This document shows positions 1 to 12,739 of a stretch of 64,000 nucleotides of DNA, in pieces. The DNA lies in the NCBI GenBank assembly GCA_947034895.1, contig OX344764.1, forward strand, positions 3,410,001 through 3,474,000, read 5' to 3'. This DNA comes from Rhytidiadelphus loreus (lineage: Eukaryota; Streptophyta; Bryopsida; Hypnales; Hylocomiaceae). A program made the position numbers and the translations under genes. Below the pieces are notes generated by a model that was not told the origin of the DNA, ran no database searches, and worked only from the letters and a program-made list of their open reading frames with translations. The stretch's first letter is position 1; each line of letters opens with the position of its first letter.

Positions 1-335
1 ATTGTCTCCCATTATAGCCCATCCAAATGGATTCCCTGAGCTCCCAGTGGACCTCATGTTGATTACCTAGTCTCATCAACAACAGGCTTAATGTGGCCTA
101 ATCAACACCAAACCAGAATGTGCATCTTGTTCTCTGCCATGAATCTCATTCCGAGATGAAGGAATTGAAATAAAAGCAGAGATAGAAAAAAGGAAATGTT
201 TGGGATCGGGTCTTGGGAGCAGCATCCATCACCTTGTTCAACTGCTTTCCATTCCAATACTCCGAAGCATTCCATCTTCTGTTCAGCATGGCCTTCAGCT
301 AAGCCCAATGACAATGATGTTGGAATAAAGACGTA

Positions 336-1124
336 CTACCCCACCGCAATGTTTTCTCTGTCACCATGTACGAGCACGAGGTCTTCATTGAGGTAGTCAA
401 GAGTAGAAGCTGCACGAAAATAATACCACTCCCGTCTACTTTCATAATTTTCAAGGATAGGCATTTCAATGCCACTTATTTTAGTCAATCGTCTCAATAA
501 CTGCTGTGCCCTTGGGAAGTCCACATTATTGTAAGTTTGACTTCTTATCAAATTGGACTTAAATAAACGATGACTAGTGAAATCTTCATCGCTCAACTTG
601 TACCAAAGATCCCTTAAGGTCCTACTAAACTTCAATTGTTGAACAAGGACGGCCTCACTTTCATAGTGCATAAGAAAGGCAATACATTTGGTACTACAAA
701 AATAAGGTAATTGACCTACAGGCTCTTCGGCATCTTCTATTATGACCTTATTATTAATCCCTAAACTTCTAAAAGCTAGGAAGCATTCTCTGGTCATGAA
801 GAAATCGTTATTGTTAATGGGTTTTGAAATGGGCAAATAATTGAGCTCGTCAGAAGCTAAACTCATTCCAACATTTTTCAACCATCGAAACAATCTGTAG
901 GTTTCACCTCGAAGTATCGGGTTGAACGTATTCAAAACCAACAAGGCAATCTTGGAATGTGGGGATTGCCACCAATCAATGACCATGAATGTGATATTTG
1001 GCAAGGTGATGATAAGAGTGGCGATGAATATGCCCAACTTCACCCTATACTGACTCCAGTTATGGTACTCTGCAACGAATTGCAAGGTGACAAAGAGAAG
1101 GATCAAGAATACAGATAAATCCAT
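336..1124 (-). CDS. Unrecognised membrane protein, 262 aa
   Basis: An open frame that is almost identical in the second duplicate (52950..53738), differing by only a handful of residues, which suggests it is or was a real gene. I chose the ATG at 1124 because the frame upstream of it (to 1178) runs into the inverted-repeat element at 1133..1377. The N-terminus shows two hydrophobic segments: roughly residues 2-17 (start MDLSVFLILLFVTLQF) and 29-48 (around GIFIATLIITLPNITFMV). A soluble, charged C-terminal part of about 200 residues follows, ending in VLVHGDRENIAVG. No family was recognised. It lies antisense to the POLD1 exons and, in copy 2, inside an insertion that splits POLD1. It may be one exon of a longer gene; no continuation was confirmed. 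Confidence 0.5.
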   Translation of the reverse strand: MDLSVFLILLFVTLQFVAEYHNWSQYRVKLGIFIATLIITLPNITFMVIDWWQSPHSKIALLVLNTFNPILRGETYRLFRWLKNVGMSLASDELNYLPISKPINNNDFFMTRECFLAFRSLGINNKVIIEDAEEPVGQLPYFCSTKCIAFLMHYESEAVLVQQLKFSRTLRDLWYKLSDEDFTSHRLFKSNLIRSQTYNNVDFPRAQQLLRRLTKISGIEMPILENYESRREWYYFRAASTLDYLNEDLVLVHGDRENIAVG

Positions 1125-1132
1125 AGTGCATG

Positions 1133-1377
1133 CACAGGAAGATTTCGAGGGATTAGCAGGGGCTAATGTTTCATGCAATAACCCCTACTTTAGCCCCTTT
1201 TTACAAGGGACTCGAAAAATTTCAAATTTTCTTTGTGGACGTCACTTTAGACCCCAAAATTGCATACCTTGGTCGGGCTAAAGTGGGGGAGTTCAAAAAC
1301 CCAGGGGTCTAAAGCTGGGGAGTTCAGGCCCCGATGAAGATTAGACCCTGGGGCTAACGTAGTGAAATCTTCCTGTG
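1133..1377. mobile_element. Inverted-repeat (MITE-like) element, 245 bp
   Basis: The ends are perfect 14-bp inverted repeats, CACAGGAAGATTTC at 1133..1146 and its complement at 1364..1377. In copy 2 (53747..53991) the right flank reads CATG, so the repeat may extend outward to CATGCACAGG. The interior contains further inverted pieces, such as ACTTTAGCCC near 1186 against GGGCTAAAGT near 1275, so it can fold on itself. It is GC-richer than its surroundings. It carries no transposase, so if it is a transposon it is non-autonomous. The related sequence at 47137 lacks it. Confidence 0.55.
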
Positions 1378-1432
1378 TGACCTTGATCTTGATTATCTCC
1401 TGATAGACTAATTGGTGGCTTGTGGATTCCAG

Positions 1433-4400
1433 GACGTCAGATGATAGATCATACAAAGAAATTAGTCCAAGAGCGATTTACTACAGTAAACGGTTACAAG
1501 TACGATGCTGAGGTAAGAGGAATGATCCATATCTCTTGTTTCTATAGTTTGTCGGATGATTCTTGTGCTAAGAGTACCAGTCTATCTATGACCAGCATTT
1601 CGATGGGAACTAACTGTTTGAACTATCAATCCTCTTGTCACTCTGGAAGATCGATGAAAGACGACTGAGACACGGACTTGTGGTTTGAAGTGATACCGCA
1701 GATATCCATCTTTGAATTTTCCTACCACTGATACTTGCATAGAATCGAGAAATACAAGTATACTTGTATACTTGTATTTCTCGATTCTGTGCTGGAATTG
1801 TAATTGATCTTGAGTGAGACTTCTCTGCTGGTTGACCAGGTTATTTATGGAGACACAGATTCGGTCATGGTGCAGTTTGGAAGTCCTGATGTTCATGAAG
1901 CTATGAATTTAGGGAGGGAGGAAGCACAGCAGATTAGTGATACGTTTACGAAGGTACTGCCTGGGACCTTTTAATCTATTTATTTGAATTCGTATTATTG
2001 ATGGCCATCTTGAAACGTGATGAGGAGCGCTCCAATTTGTACTCCTTGTCAGGAGTGACCATGGGAGTGGCACGTCATGCCATTTCCTGGTGGTCATTTA
2101 TACGATGAGTCCCGTATGTGAGATTTGTAGGAAATTCAGTTGAGCGAGGATCGGATTTATTGGACCTCGATTTGTTTGAGATTTTAGTTTAAATACAAAC
2201 AATACATAGATTTAAAAACGATCCTAACTCTATGCGAAAAATGGATGATGATGATGCAGGAATGGAAACAGTGAGGAGAGACAACTGTCTCCTTGTCAAG
2301 AACTTGGTCACTGAATGTCTTCATAAAATCCTCATTGACCGAGACATCCCTGGAGCCATTCAATATGTCAAGAATACTATCTCTGATTTGCTCATGAATC
2401 GGATGGATTTGTCCCTTCTTGTCATCACAAAGGTATGGTTTATTTCTGTGAGTACATTCATATTTAGTATTTATGATGTCTCTTGCTGTCTTTCGTTGGA
2501 TATCTTTATGACCAAGCAGACCTCATCAATAAGGACAAATATCCAGCACTTCATCTCATGTCTTGTCACTGGGGCCTTGCTATTCACTCTGCAGGGGTTG
2601 ACAAAGGCAGGAGATGCTTATGAAAACAAGACTGCTCATGTTGAGCTCGCTGAACGGATGCGCAAGGTGGGATGAATTACATTGCTTCTCAGGCTTTGTA
2701 GTTTTGCTATTTCAATGATTCATGCCTGGAATAATATAAATTTCGTTTCAAGGCGTTTGCAAGTGTAGACCTTCTGAAGACGTGTGAGATTCCTTGCCTC
2801 AGTAGTGTTAGATTTTTGTCCATTATCCATTCTGGTGCAATTCCTTCTTCACCAAGTACTCTCTAGTATAAATGTGTCTTTGAAATGACGTGTCTCCTGT
2901 TTCGTGTGTATGTGTTCTTTTTTATTCAGCGGGACGCTGCAACTGCCTCCAATGTTGGTGATCGTGTGCCTTATGTTATCATCAAGGCGGCGAAGGGTGC
3001 AAAGGTATGACCGTCTGAAATTTCACGTGAAATTCTTGTGGACTCTGTACTTGGAAATATCAGCACTCGATTGCCAGTGTCTGATGTTGTAATTGCTGAT
3101 TTTCTTAAGAAAAAAAAGAGTTGTGAATTTTTGACTCGAGGCTTACCACAATCTGTTGTCTTACAGGCATATGAGAAGTCAGAGGATCCAATTTATGTTT
3201 TGGAGAATAACATTCCAATCGATCCACAGTACTACCTAGAAAATCAACTCAGCAAGGTGTGTCACTATTATGGGCTTTTAGCTCCAAAAAGAAATCCTTT
3301 CTTTAATACTTGTAATAGATGGCGTTTTGAGGCATTTGTGCAAGAACTTTGGATTCTGTGTAAAGAGCTGTATTATGAAGACTGCCCTGTTGGATTGTCA
3401 ATCACTTGGAAATATTCCGAAGACTTCCAATGTATGACCAGTAAGAAAATTGGATTTGCATAAGCGACTGTTCAACTAACACCTGGGCATCTTGGTTATC
3501 AGCCGCTCTTGCGACTGTTTGATCCAATTCTTAAAAATGCGAGCAAGGAATTACTTCATGGAGCGCACACTCGATCAGTCTCGATATCAACTCCTTCCAA
3601 CAGCGGCATTATGAAATTTGCAAAGAAGCGTGTTAGCTGCGCTGGCTGCAGAACCCCAATCAGGTAACCCATGTGATCACTGACCGGATGCTAACGAAGA
3701 TTCTCGTTTTCTGTATGCAATATGTGAAATGTAATATCTTAGTTTTGTGTGTGCTTTACAATATTGGGCACCAGTGTGCGTTAATGATCTCGTAGTTGGA
3801 GCCTCAAAGTAGTAATATGTATCTCATGGTTCTGACTTTCATGCCTTGGTTTGATGCCTTTGTTTGTAACTGGAAGATCTTGAAGCCTTTTAATATTTCA
3901 ATCATCTTGCAGTGACGAGGATCAGATCTTGTGCAAACACTGTAAAAGCCGTGAAGCTGAATTATACCAGAAGACAGTTGCGAACGGTATATACACTGCC
4001 CCTGAACCTCGTAGATTTTTCTTCTTTCTTTTATCCTCATCCCTGAATATAGCAAACACTTGTTGCGATTAGAGCTAGAAATCGTCTTGTGATATTTCAT
4101 ATCTAGTTGCCTGATATTTTCATGTCTGCCTGAGGTCTTCCAATTGCTTGCGACAGTCTGCACTAAGTCTTAATATCCTCTACTTATCTGGGTGTACCTA
4201 CTTGTGTTAGTGAGAGATCTGGAGCAGCTATTTGGAAGACTCTGGACACAATGTCAACGCTGCCAAGGCTCTTTACACCAAGATGTTTTGTGCACAAGGT
4301 TTGTATATGCTATTCGACTCGGTTCTTATCTGCTTGCCACATCTATGAATTGCCTTGTTTAATTCTTGTTTCTTACGTGTGCTGTCTAACCATCATACTT

Positions 4401-4528
4401 GGAAAGGATTCAAATACCATACCCTGTTTTTGAATTGCAGCCGAGACTGTCCTATTTTTTACCGGCGGAAGAAGGCCCAAAAAGACCTGGCAGAGGCGGA
4501 GGTGCAATTAGAAAGATGGGATTTCTGA
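1433..4528 (+). pseudogene. POLD1: DNA polymerase delta catalytic subunit, 3' exons, one exon missing
   Basis: Ten GT-AG exons match family-B polymerase delta: 1433..1512, 1840..1953, 2260..2432, 2595..2666, 2930..3004, 3167..3256, 3503..3663, 3913..3986, 4211..4298, 4441..4528 (stop TGA). The second carries the catalytic motif C, YGDTDS. The last four carry the C-terminal metal-binding cysteines: CAGC and CKHC (CysA), then CQRC and the CTSRDC region (CysB, the iron-sulphur module in this family). The protein replicates the lagging strand in the nucleus. The exon encoding [19 protein letters not shown], present in copy 2 at 54816..54930, is missing. It is 115 bp long, so skipping it shifts the frame into the next exon. 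The 5' exons lie outside the window. Identity is certain; function as one complete gene is unlikely. Confidence 0.9.
1741..1788. repeat. Near-perfect 48-bp palindrome in a POLD1 intron
   Basis: Arms of 23 bp at 1741..1763 and 1766..1788 (AGAATCGAGAAATACAAGTA and on) are exact reverse complements around a 2-nt loop. The corresponding intron in copy 2 (near 54345..54368) has only the right arm, so the left arm was added in copy 1. Confidence 0.95.
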
Positions 4529-5716
4529 ATCATAAGATTGCTGAAGTTTCTTTCTTGTACATGTAATTAGTAGTTGGTTCCAGCACAATTCAAATGTTCA
4601 CGGACTTAAGGTGGATTAGATAGTTTTAACTCTGAGACTTGATTAACTCAATTGTAAAGATCGGCTTGCTTTTGTTTGCTTCTTCCTTTCTTTTTCTTGA
4701 GCAGAATCTAATATCCCATAGTTTTTTTGTCCCCAAGCGTGGCCCTACGCCTATCATACATCTAGCGTAATAATTTATCCTCTAGATATCCAGAGATCAC
4801 TGAAATGTCGAAAAAATCAACGTTGAAACGTTTGAATCATTGTTATGAAAATTTTGAGCCAACACAAGCTCTGATCACCATTCCATTGTGCGCTTGCCTG
4901 TGTATTCAATTCTCATCTTGGCCCTTGATTGCTTACCAATGCCCTGATACTTGTACATATCCGGCACTTTATATTGTGTTAATGTAATGGCTCTGCAATG
5001 CCCTGCTAGTGGTTGCTGTTTGCGCAGAGATTCTCCTTCGTCTTGAGGGAATTATCATTCACGGTCTCAGAATGTGAGCACGCTCTCAAGAAATTGTGAA
5101 AAAAAGTGAGCCAAAGGAACAGCGCATCCCATAAGAGATGACAAGGTATGTATGAAACTGTCATTTCGGTCATGGTTTGCATTCATCAGGCCTTGATACC
5201 ACTTCCTTTTGAGAGGCCCTCAGTTGCTCCCCAAAATCCAAATCCATCATGCTGAGTAAATCAAGTGTGTAGCTGAAGTTTGCATATCGGCTTGCCTTTA
5301 ATGAAGAAAAACGTTATTATAATTCACGTTTACAACGCAATGCGCATTTTGATTCTCAAAGAAAAGGTCCCAATTTACAAGGGCTTTAGAATGTCACGAT
5401 CGGGGACCATTTTGAGTAGTTTACAACAAACTGCATGTTGCTAAGGAGGCACCTGCTGTGACAGCCCTCCTTTTGGGGAAGAAATAACTTCCTTGTCTAC
5501 CATCAATGCCATCCATTCAGTTCCTGATGAATACAGCGGGCATGAGCGTAGGACCCAGAGTGTAAATCTGCTTCGATATTCTTTGTATTTCGAGCCCCTC
5601 TCTTGCCAATACAGTCTACACTAACTGAAAAAGTACTCGCTCAGAAAACAGAACTACCAACATTCTGTTGAACAGACTCCTGTTGCTGCCCACAGAAATT
5701 AGAGTACCTATACCTT
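4529..5716. other. Gap between convergent POLD1 and six-exon genes
   Basis: This 1.2-kb stretch lies between the stop of POLD1 (+) and the stop of the six-exon gene (-). It should hold both 3' untranslated regions. I see only short frames and no repeat. It is absent from copy 2, where the 3.8-kb deletion removed it. Confidence 0.6.
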
Positions 5717-8700
5717 TCAAAAGGTAGGATCACCAGCCTCCTGAACTTCTTTGAGTTGAGCCAGCTGAGCGTCTCTTGCAGCGTCCTCTGCGGTTTCATA
5801 ACATGAACCACGCTCAGATGATTGTTCGGACACTTTTAAGTGTGATTCTCTCAATGTTTTTTTCTTCTGACTACCAAATAGCAAATGTCACCGACTTAAA
5901 ACGCAGGAAAAATCTGGAAAAAATTAAGAGCAAGGAAAAAGGAGCAAAGTGGGGCACCTTCTGTGATAGGTGAAATAGGTGTGAGAACAGGTTCCGGTGC
6001 CAGAGGGGCAAAGACTGCTGGGAGGTACGCCATGATGCCAGTTGGTGCTGCAGGAGTAGTCTTGGGCCGGTGTCTCATAGCCCACTTTCTGATCTCCTTC
6101 AGCTTCTCATCCACGGTGTGGATTTCTGCAGGTCTGTCCATTTGCAAACCCAAACCACCAGAGGCGAGCATAATTAATCTTACACCCTATTTGTACTAAT
6201 GTAAGTGCACCACTAATCATCAGTCCAAAATGCGAAACCTACATTTGAACCTCAAGGTGACACTAAAACCTAGATATTGGTTACACAAGATGTAGACTTT
6301 CCAAATATGAGAGCAAAGAAGAGCCCAGTGTTGATTTTTGATACAGCTTTAGACAATACTTTGAAATTTTATAACTTATTCATACAATGTCCAAATAATG
6401 CATGCTGAAGTGCATTGGAATCCCTCTTTCACTTGCCAATAAGATCCAATAAAAACAATTTGTGTTTAATAATAAAAAGTATGCACAGGTGCTATTAGTG
6501 TTGATCATTGGTGCACTTACCTTAAAACTCCAACAAACAAAGGAAAGAATTAACCCCCAGGTGCTTCAATGGTTAACAGTGGCTATATTTGAATGAGTTG
6601 AAATGAGTCTTTTAGGAAGTTTGAAGGAAAGTAGCAAAGTATATGAAAAGTACGACCTAAGTTCCTTAGTAGTAAAAAATATGCTTTAACAGTCACTGAA
6701 ATTGGTTGCGAGCTCCTTTCTAAGTTCAGCTTCAGGTAACAAGGTTATATAACTACTGATAGACGAAAGCTCAAAACAATCCCACTGCTCATGATGCATT
6801 GTATTTGATTCACTCTAGATAACATTCTACAGCCCAAATACTTGCATTGTAAGGCATTCTGTGAGACATTACAAGAGGATGAAATATCCTTCCCCAACAT
6901 AGATGGCAACGGATTCTCTTAATAAAAACTCCATCTGGAACCTCACTAACATATCCTTATTTTGTGGCAGGAAAATAACCCTACGAGAATAGCTCATAAT
7001 GTTATTTACATTGTTTTGCGATTACCTGTGATTCCATGGCGCTTCACCTCGACTGAGATACGTTTTCTTCCGAGGTTGGTAAACAGAAGGGCCCTTTTGA
7101 ATTTCTCTTATCCTCTGTCTGTGATCCATGATACTTTTCTCAATTACTCGCATCTTATCTGAGACATGGACATTGGCACACAGGAAACTGTAAGATGTGA
7201 GTAATTGGGTTTTGAAAATAGCACACACCCAACTTTTGAAAATAATTATCATTTTGGGAAAAAGGAGTAGACAGTCATCTAACCCCACACTAGCTTGAAT
7301 TACTTTGCTAGAGCACTATGGATCTAATATTGTGGAATGGAATAATGAAGAAGAAAGAACCGCAAATGAATTTTAACAAGTTCGGTGTTCTGAATTGCTT
7401 ACCTGAACTGTTAAGTTATTACAAAGCTTACCTGCAGGGTCTCTCGCTCACTCACATTCTATTTTAATTAGATCAAATTCTCTTTCTTTAATCCTGCCCA
7501 ACGTTGAATCTCCCGTCGGACAAATCTCGAGACAACACTTACTTACATCCGTACACATTAAGCTTAACCGTTTGACGATCTTACAGTGAAACAAACCATA
7601 AATACTAATGCAAACACTTGTTCTAGATACAACTATTATATGTAGGAACAAAGTAAACACTCCGATTGAGGCTTGCCATGTGATTAAGTAGTGTATTGTT
7701 TCTTTATACATGGTATTTTAAGAAAAACTTGACAGAATTTGCAACTATTGTGATCCTAGAGGTTCTTGAAGTGAGTGGGCTTTAATGTAGATGTAACTAA
7801 AGGTTGACATGAGAGATAATTTTGGATAAAATAACTATCGTACCTTGCAAATTTCAACAAAAATTAGGAAATCTATAGGTTAAGGGGTTCTTACATAGTT
7901 CTTTTTCACTCTTCTTAGGACCTTGTGGTACTGCCAATTAAGTACAACCTATCTATTAGTTATCATTCATAATACTTAAACAACAATTTTGATGACTATT
8001 GTAAAAATCTTAGTTGAATATTGTAGTGGAATTGAAGTGAAGGATATTTCCTACTTTGTGATTTATAAAGTACTTAAGTCTTAAAATAGAAGAAAGCTAA
8101 GAAAACCAAATTGAAGATAAAAGTCTATGTAGATGTGTTAGAGTCTTTACAATTGCAATTGATCGTCCAACCTTTTTGACGTTCATATGGTACCTTACCA
8201 CATCTCTTCTTTTTCTCCTTACCTCTCCCTTTTCCCTCAATTTCACCACTCTTACCTTTCTCCAAATTAATACCAAACAAATGTAGTAGTGAGAAGAGAA
8301 ACATTCATTTCTTCTTTTCCATTGAATTTAAATTATTATGCTTAGACGATGTTTCACAATGTCTTTTGCAATGTAAAGAAAATGCACATTCCACTTTTGT
8401 TATACTTGCAATAATAGCAAACTTCCTAGATGTACTTCTAAAAAACTAGGTGCATTACCCAAAGCAATTACAATGTCACTTAAGGTAATTCTAACATGCA
8501 GGCCTTACAAATTGAAATGTGACCAAGTTTTCTAGAATACATCTATGAGTAGAATTTATATAGAAGATTCTAGTATAATGCTACACTATGAACTATATAC
8601 AGTACCACTCATACTAACTCCTTACTCAAAGCTATTACTATTTACGATAGATAAACGTTTTTCCCAAGAGCATAGATTTCAATTTTATTCAAAGATGAGG

Positions 8701-10311
8701 ATCTCTATATGGAATTTTTTTCATCGAGAGTAAAAATTTATAGCTTTTAAAAATCAATTACACTAAATACCGATTTTTTGTGTAATGCTAAGAACATCAT
8801 ACAATTCTTGAAAAGTATGCAACATCACTCACCATCTCGTGGCTGAATCTTCAGTGTGGAAAATGGTGCAAGATCCGTTTTCATGATCTTTGGAACGGAC
8901 CATGGCCTGCAATCAGTCAGTTTTTTGACGCCCTTTTCGTACTTGCCAATCCAGTTGGCAGCACCACCCAGCACTACAAATTGTCAGAAAATCAGTCATC
9001 ACCCAACCCAAGGTTAAGTCAATTCCCCAGAAAGTTAAATCACACAAACCATGGACGCCATTTGGACCTGAACACCCAGACAGACAGACCCTTTCTCTAA
9101 GTGAACCATTCTAACTTGAGACATCTTCACTTGACAGGGTGAACCATGCTTGAATTCTTACTAAATTATTTAGCAGAGGTTCAGAGATCTGAGGATTACT
9201 CCACTGTCTGTTAAAAATGGTAGGTTACTCTCTGAAGATTTGATTATGTGAGGGTGTAACAATTCACTCCTTATTTTCATCATTATTGTTTCTACATCTA
9301 CTTGCAAGGAGAGGAGGAAAAAATGACTCTTTTGAGAAGAATTTTACCTGCAAACACGGTCATGAAAACTCTTGTCAATGGTAGTCCCTTCAGACATCTC
9401 CATATACACTAAATGGAAGGAATCTCGTTTCTACTTGATCGGTTACACACTAAGGACGATCCTCAAACGTGATTTAAAATACAGGTAGTATTTCTAGGAC
9501 CAGAGATTTTGAGGCTTAAACTCACGAGGGACCCAGAAACAGAAAAATCTTGTCGCAGAAGTGAGCTCTGACACAACCCACTAAGGTTTTGGCATGTGCA
9601 CAAATCTAAAGAGAAATGGCACCAAGTAAGGGAAAGTTGTCCGTTTCATAAACCCACACTCAGGCAAAAAGTGGTCACTTCTATATCATTCTACAGGAGT
9701 TGAGCTAAATCATTGACAAAGCTTCAAAGAATGAAACAAAAGGAAAATCACAACCTACACCGTTGAACGATTGAAATTTATTCTAAGCGTTACTGAATTC
9801 AACTATCAGCTTCCAAAGTGAACTTATTTGTTTTAACTTGCACACTTGGGAAATAGAATGATCGAAGACTGAGTAGATATCAGATGGAAGAAAGAAAGAA
9901 AAACACGGTAATGATGTGACAACAGGAGGTTTCTGTAGGGCAGGAAGAAGCCATTCTCAGATTCAATTTGAAAACTCTACGAGGGAGGTAATAATTGTGG
10001 GACAAAATTCTTGAACTTATCAGTGCGAAGAAACGAAATAATTATAAAAGAAATAGTGGAATCTCACACTAGAACTCAAGAGGTTTGACACCACTACTCC
10101 CTATTCTCATACCTTGTTCTAGGTCTGACCTCTCTCTATTCATAATCTGTTGGGGGCTCTGATGGGGAGGAGATGCGTCTATACTAGGTTTCATTTTGCG
10201 ACACCGAGCACTATGTCTAGCCAACTCATTCAACCGTAAATACTTCCCCCAGGGCGTCTCCTTGGCGTGCATCTTCATCCGGTTCTCCGCCATGATCAAC
10301 CGCCTCGCCAT
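5717..10311 (-). CDS. Unrecognised six-exon gene, 257-aa protein
   Basis: Exons in order: 10311..10113, 8973..8833, 7509..7456, 7158..7026, 6133..5958, 5787..5717. All introns are GT-AG, phases agree at every junction, and the total of 774 nt divides by three and ends in TGA. The start is the ATG at 10311 (MARRLIMAENRMKMHAKETP). The protein is basic, with no signal peptide or membrane segment. It has a tryptophan-containing block in exon 2 (GAANWIGKYEKGVKKLTDCR), a charged helical stretch across exons 3-4 (KIEYKMRVIEKSIMDHRQRI), a proline- and alanine-rich part in exon 5 and an acidic end (EAGDPTF). No family was recognised. It is tail-to-tail with POLD1. Copy 2 keeps only exons 1-4. An alternative donor 3' of exon 3 would give a stop here, so the GTGAGT donor at 7455 is preferred. 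Confidence 0.7.
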
Positions 10312-12110
10312 TTTCAGTCCTCGCTACACAACTAGCACATTACAAGAGATAGAAATCAATGCTTCCCTTCAAATACTTCATAACATTCTTAAGCAAGTCA
10401 AGACGTTCCCAGAGTAAATGGTTACAAGCAAATCATTATGCCAAGTTCACATACCCATAATCTCAAGCATATAGAGACCTTCCAGTATACTGTTCTGCGA
10501 AGACGCTCTATTGTTTGCTTTCCACCGAAACAGGTAATGTCTAAGATGCCAATTAAAATGCTCTCAACACATGCAGAGGAGACCCCAATTCTAAGAAGAA
10601 GAATGTAGGTTTGATATCCATGAGAATGAGAAAGCTTTGAGGCGATTCTACTAAATATGCCACAGAACATATTAACAAGTGCCACCTTTGGTATCCACTG
10701 TTGGAGCTACACTCTAGGAAAACTCCAAAATTTCACAAGGACCTTACATGCAACGGTAAGAGTGCAACTTAGGTCAATCTAGTATGTGAATCCTGTCCCA
10801 AAACTGGATCCAACTGCTTCTATAGAAGCTACAAACAAGACAGTCGGGTAATTTCATGGGTGGACACAATTTTGGCAAAGTTATCATCACATCTTCAGAA
10901 ACCCTAATTCACACAAGTAGCACACACGGAAGGTAAGAGTGCAATTCAATCGATCTGATACGTGAATTTTGTCCCCGAACTGCGTCTAGCTGCTTCTAAA
11001 GAAGCATGGGAGAGTGGTAATATAGAGGAACCAATTGTACTTATAACCCTACGAGATCCCTTTCTGAATTACACCCCAAGTGGTACAAATTGCATAGCTC
11101 AGCAGCCATTCCAGCCTTACCACAGTCCTCACTTGCTTCGCTCCATAGACTTTGTGATCTATGACGGTCCTTTAAAGTACAAAGCTAGCCAGAAAGTTTC
11201 AAACAAGAACTTTCATGGGTGCACCCAATTTTAGTACAGCTTTCATGGCACTTCCATTACACTAGTTTTGCAGGAAATGAACTTGCAAAACTGCACACCC
11301 AAGACGCTTAGCGATCGTCAAACCCTAAAATTTACAGCACAAACTTCAGAAAACTGCATAAAAAGGAAGTTGATATCGCGAATCTTTTGAAATCAGAAAC
11401 CATTTCAGTAAAATAAGGAATTATAACACAAATTTAACAGAAACGACGCGAGATCTCAGTTTCTGATAAGCCTACCTCCAGGAAATAATGAAAAATTTGC
11501 ACAGAATCAGAGCCCAGCTACTGAACTTCGAATTTAAGAAGGATCATGCTCCTGATCACCACCGTCTGTCGCCATTTCATAAATCCCGACCATGCTGTTA
11601 TAAAAATTCCGACGTTGAAGAATTTGAGATGCGAAATTGAACTGAAGTGGGCATCGTTATGAAATTGAAGAGATAAATTGTGTTGCGTGATTATTCAGCT
11701 GCAGAGGTTCCGTATGAAAGGTTTAGAGTGTTGAGATGGTGGAACGGGGACACGGTCGTGGGAAGGGGTGGGGGACGGTCATGGGAAGGGGTATGAGACT
11801 CCTTGAACAGCAAAGAGGCACCTGAAACGTACATGAAGGTTCATGGTCTCACCTGGCGTTTCGCAACACAGTGATTGTAAAATCATAACACCTCCTCCAA
11901 AGACCGGGAAAGGTGCAGCAGTTTTTATGGAAACGTTTGTTCACTTTTGGTTCGGCAAAGAGCAGGATCACCTTAAGTTATCGGTAATTGTTCAGACATG
12001 GAAGCAACTCTTTGCGTGAATTGGCAACGATGTTTGTGTTTGTTGAGTGCTTGCGAATGACCTGAAATCTCTCTTGTTGATCTGTCGATTCCTATCATCT
12101 TGGCGCTGCT
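10312..12110. other. Upstream region of the six-exon gene
   Basis: Well conserved between the two copies (10312..12110 against 59689..61490). It holds only short frames, including a 90-codon one at 10962..11234 that shows no features of a real gene. A direct repeat of about 20 bp around ACGGTCRTGGGAAGGGG lies at 11751..11792. The region probably includes the promoter and 5' leader, but no element can be assigned. Confidence 0.4.
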
Positions 12111-12739
12111 CATAAAAAACAAACCATAAATTGATCGACAATGCATAGTTAGATTTTTTTCATCATTCTAAATTGAATTGAAAATATAGGAAAAATAAAA
12201 GTTAAAAAAAATAATGTGGTTTTCATTCTTTAAAAAATTATTAATGACATTGTACAAGAAGGTAGCATAGAGGAAAAAAACTAAATCATTAATAGCTCTA
12301 AGATGGAATTAAAACTCACTAATCTCAATAGTGAGATTGTTCTAACAATCAATGTTAATTTGGTGGACCTATATGTTTTGAAAAAGTTTGAAAATTGAGC
12401 TCAATAATGAATCCTACACCTAATTTTTCTAAAACAATATTATGATTGCTTGCAAAACAAGATGCTCTACAACCTCTTGACAACCTCTTCATATCATAAA
12501 TCCAAATGAAATGAATCAAAAGCTTTCCATATAGAAAAAATATACAATGTATGAAAAAAAAATTAATTTTTATTTCAAGTTTTTGTAGATTTGTTTTTGC
12601 CCACCTACTTTAGATCAAAGTTAATTGTCATATAACTCTTGCACCTAGGTACCAATTAAAATAAAAATTACATTCCTAGAAAGCTAATAAGTTTTTCTAT
12701 CTTTGGAAAAAGTTTCAAAATTAGGGGTTAACATCCTAT

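Noticed and set aside
2232..2675. A single 147-codon gene across 2232..2675
   Set aside because: It runs through a POLD1 intron. The ends match two separate exons with GT-AG borders.
7432..7509. A longer version of exon 3 of the six-exon gene using the GTAAGC donor at 7430
   Set aside because: It gives an in-frame stop in copy 1 and a wrong phase in copy 2. The GTGAGT donor at 7455 fits phase in both copies.
10962..11234. A 90-codon gene conserved in both copies
   Set aside because: The whole duplicated block is equally conserved, so conservation says nothing. No protein features were seen.
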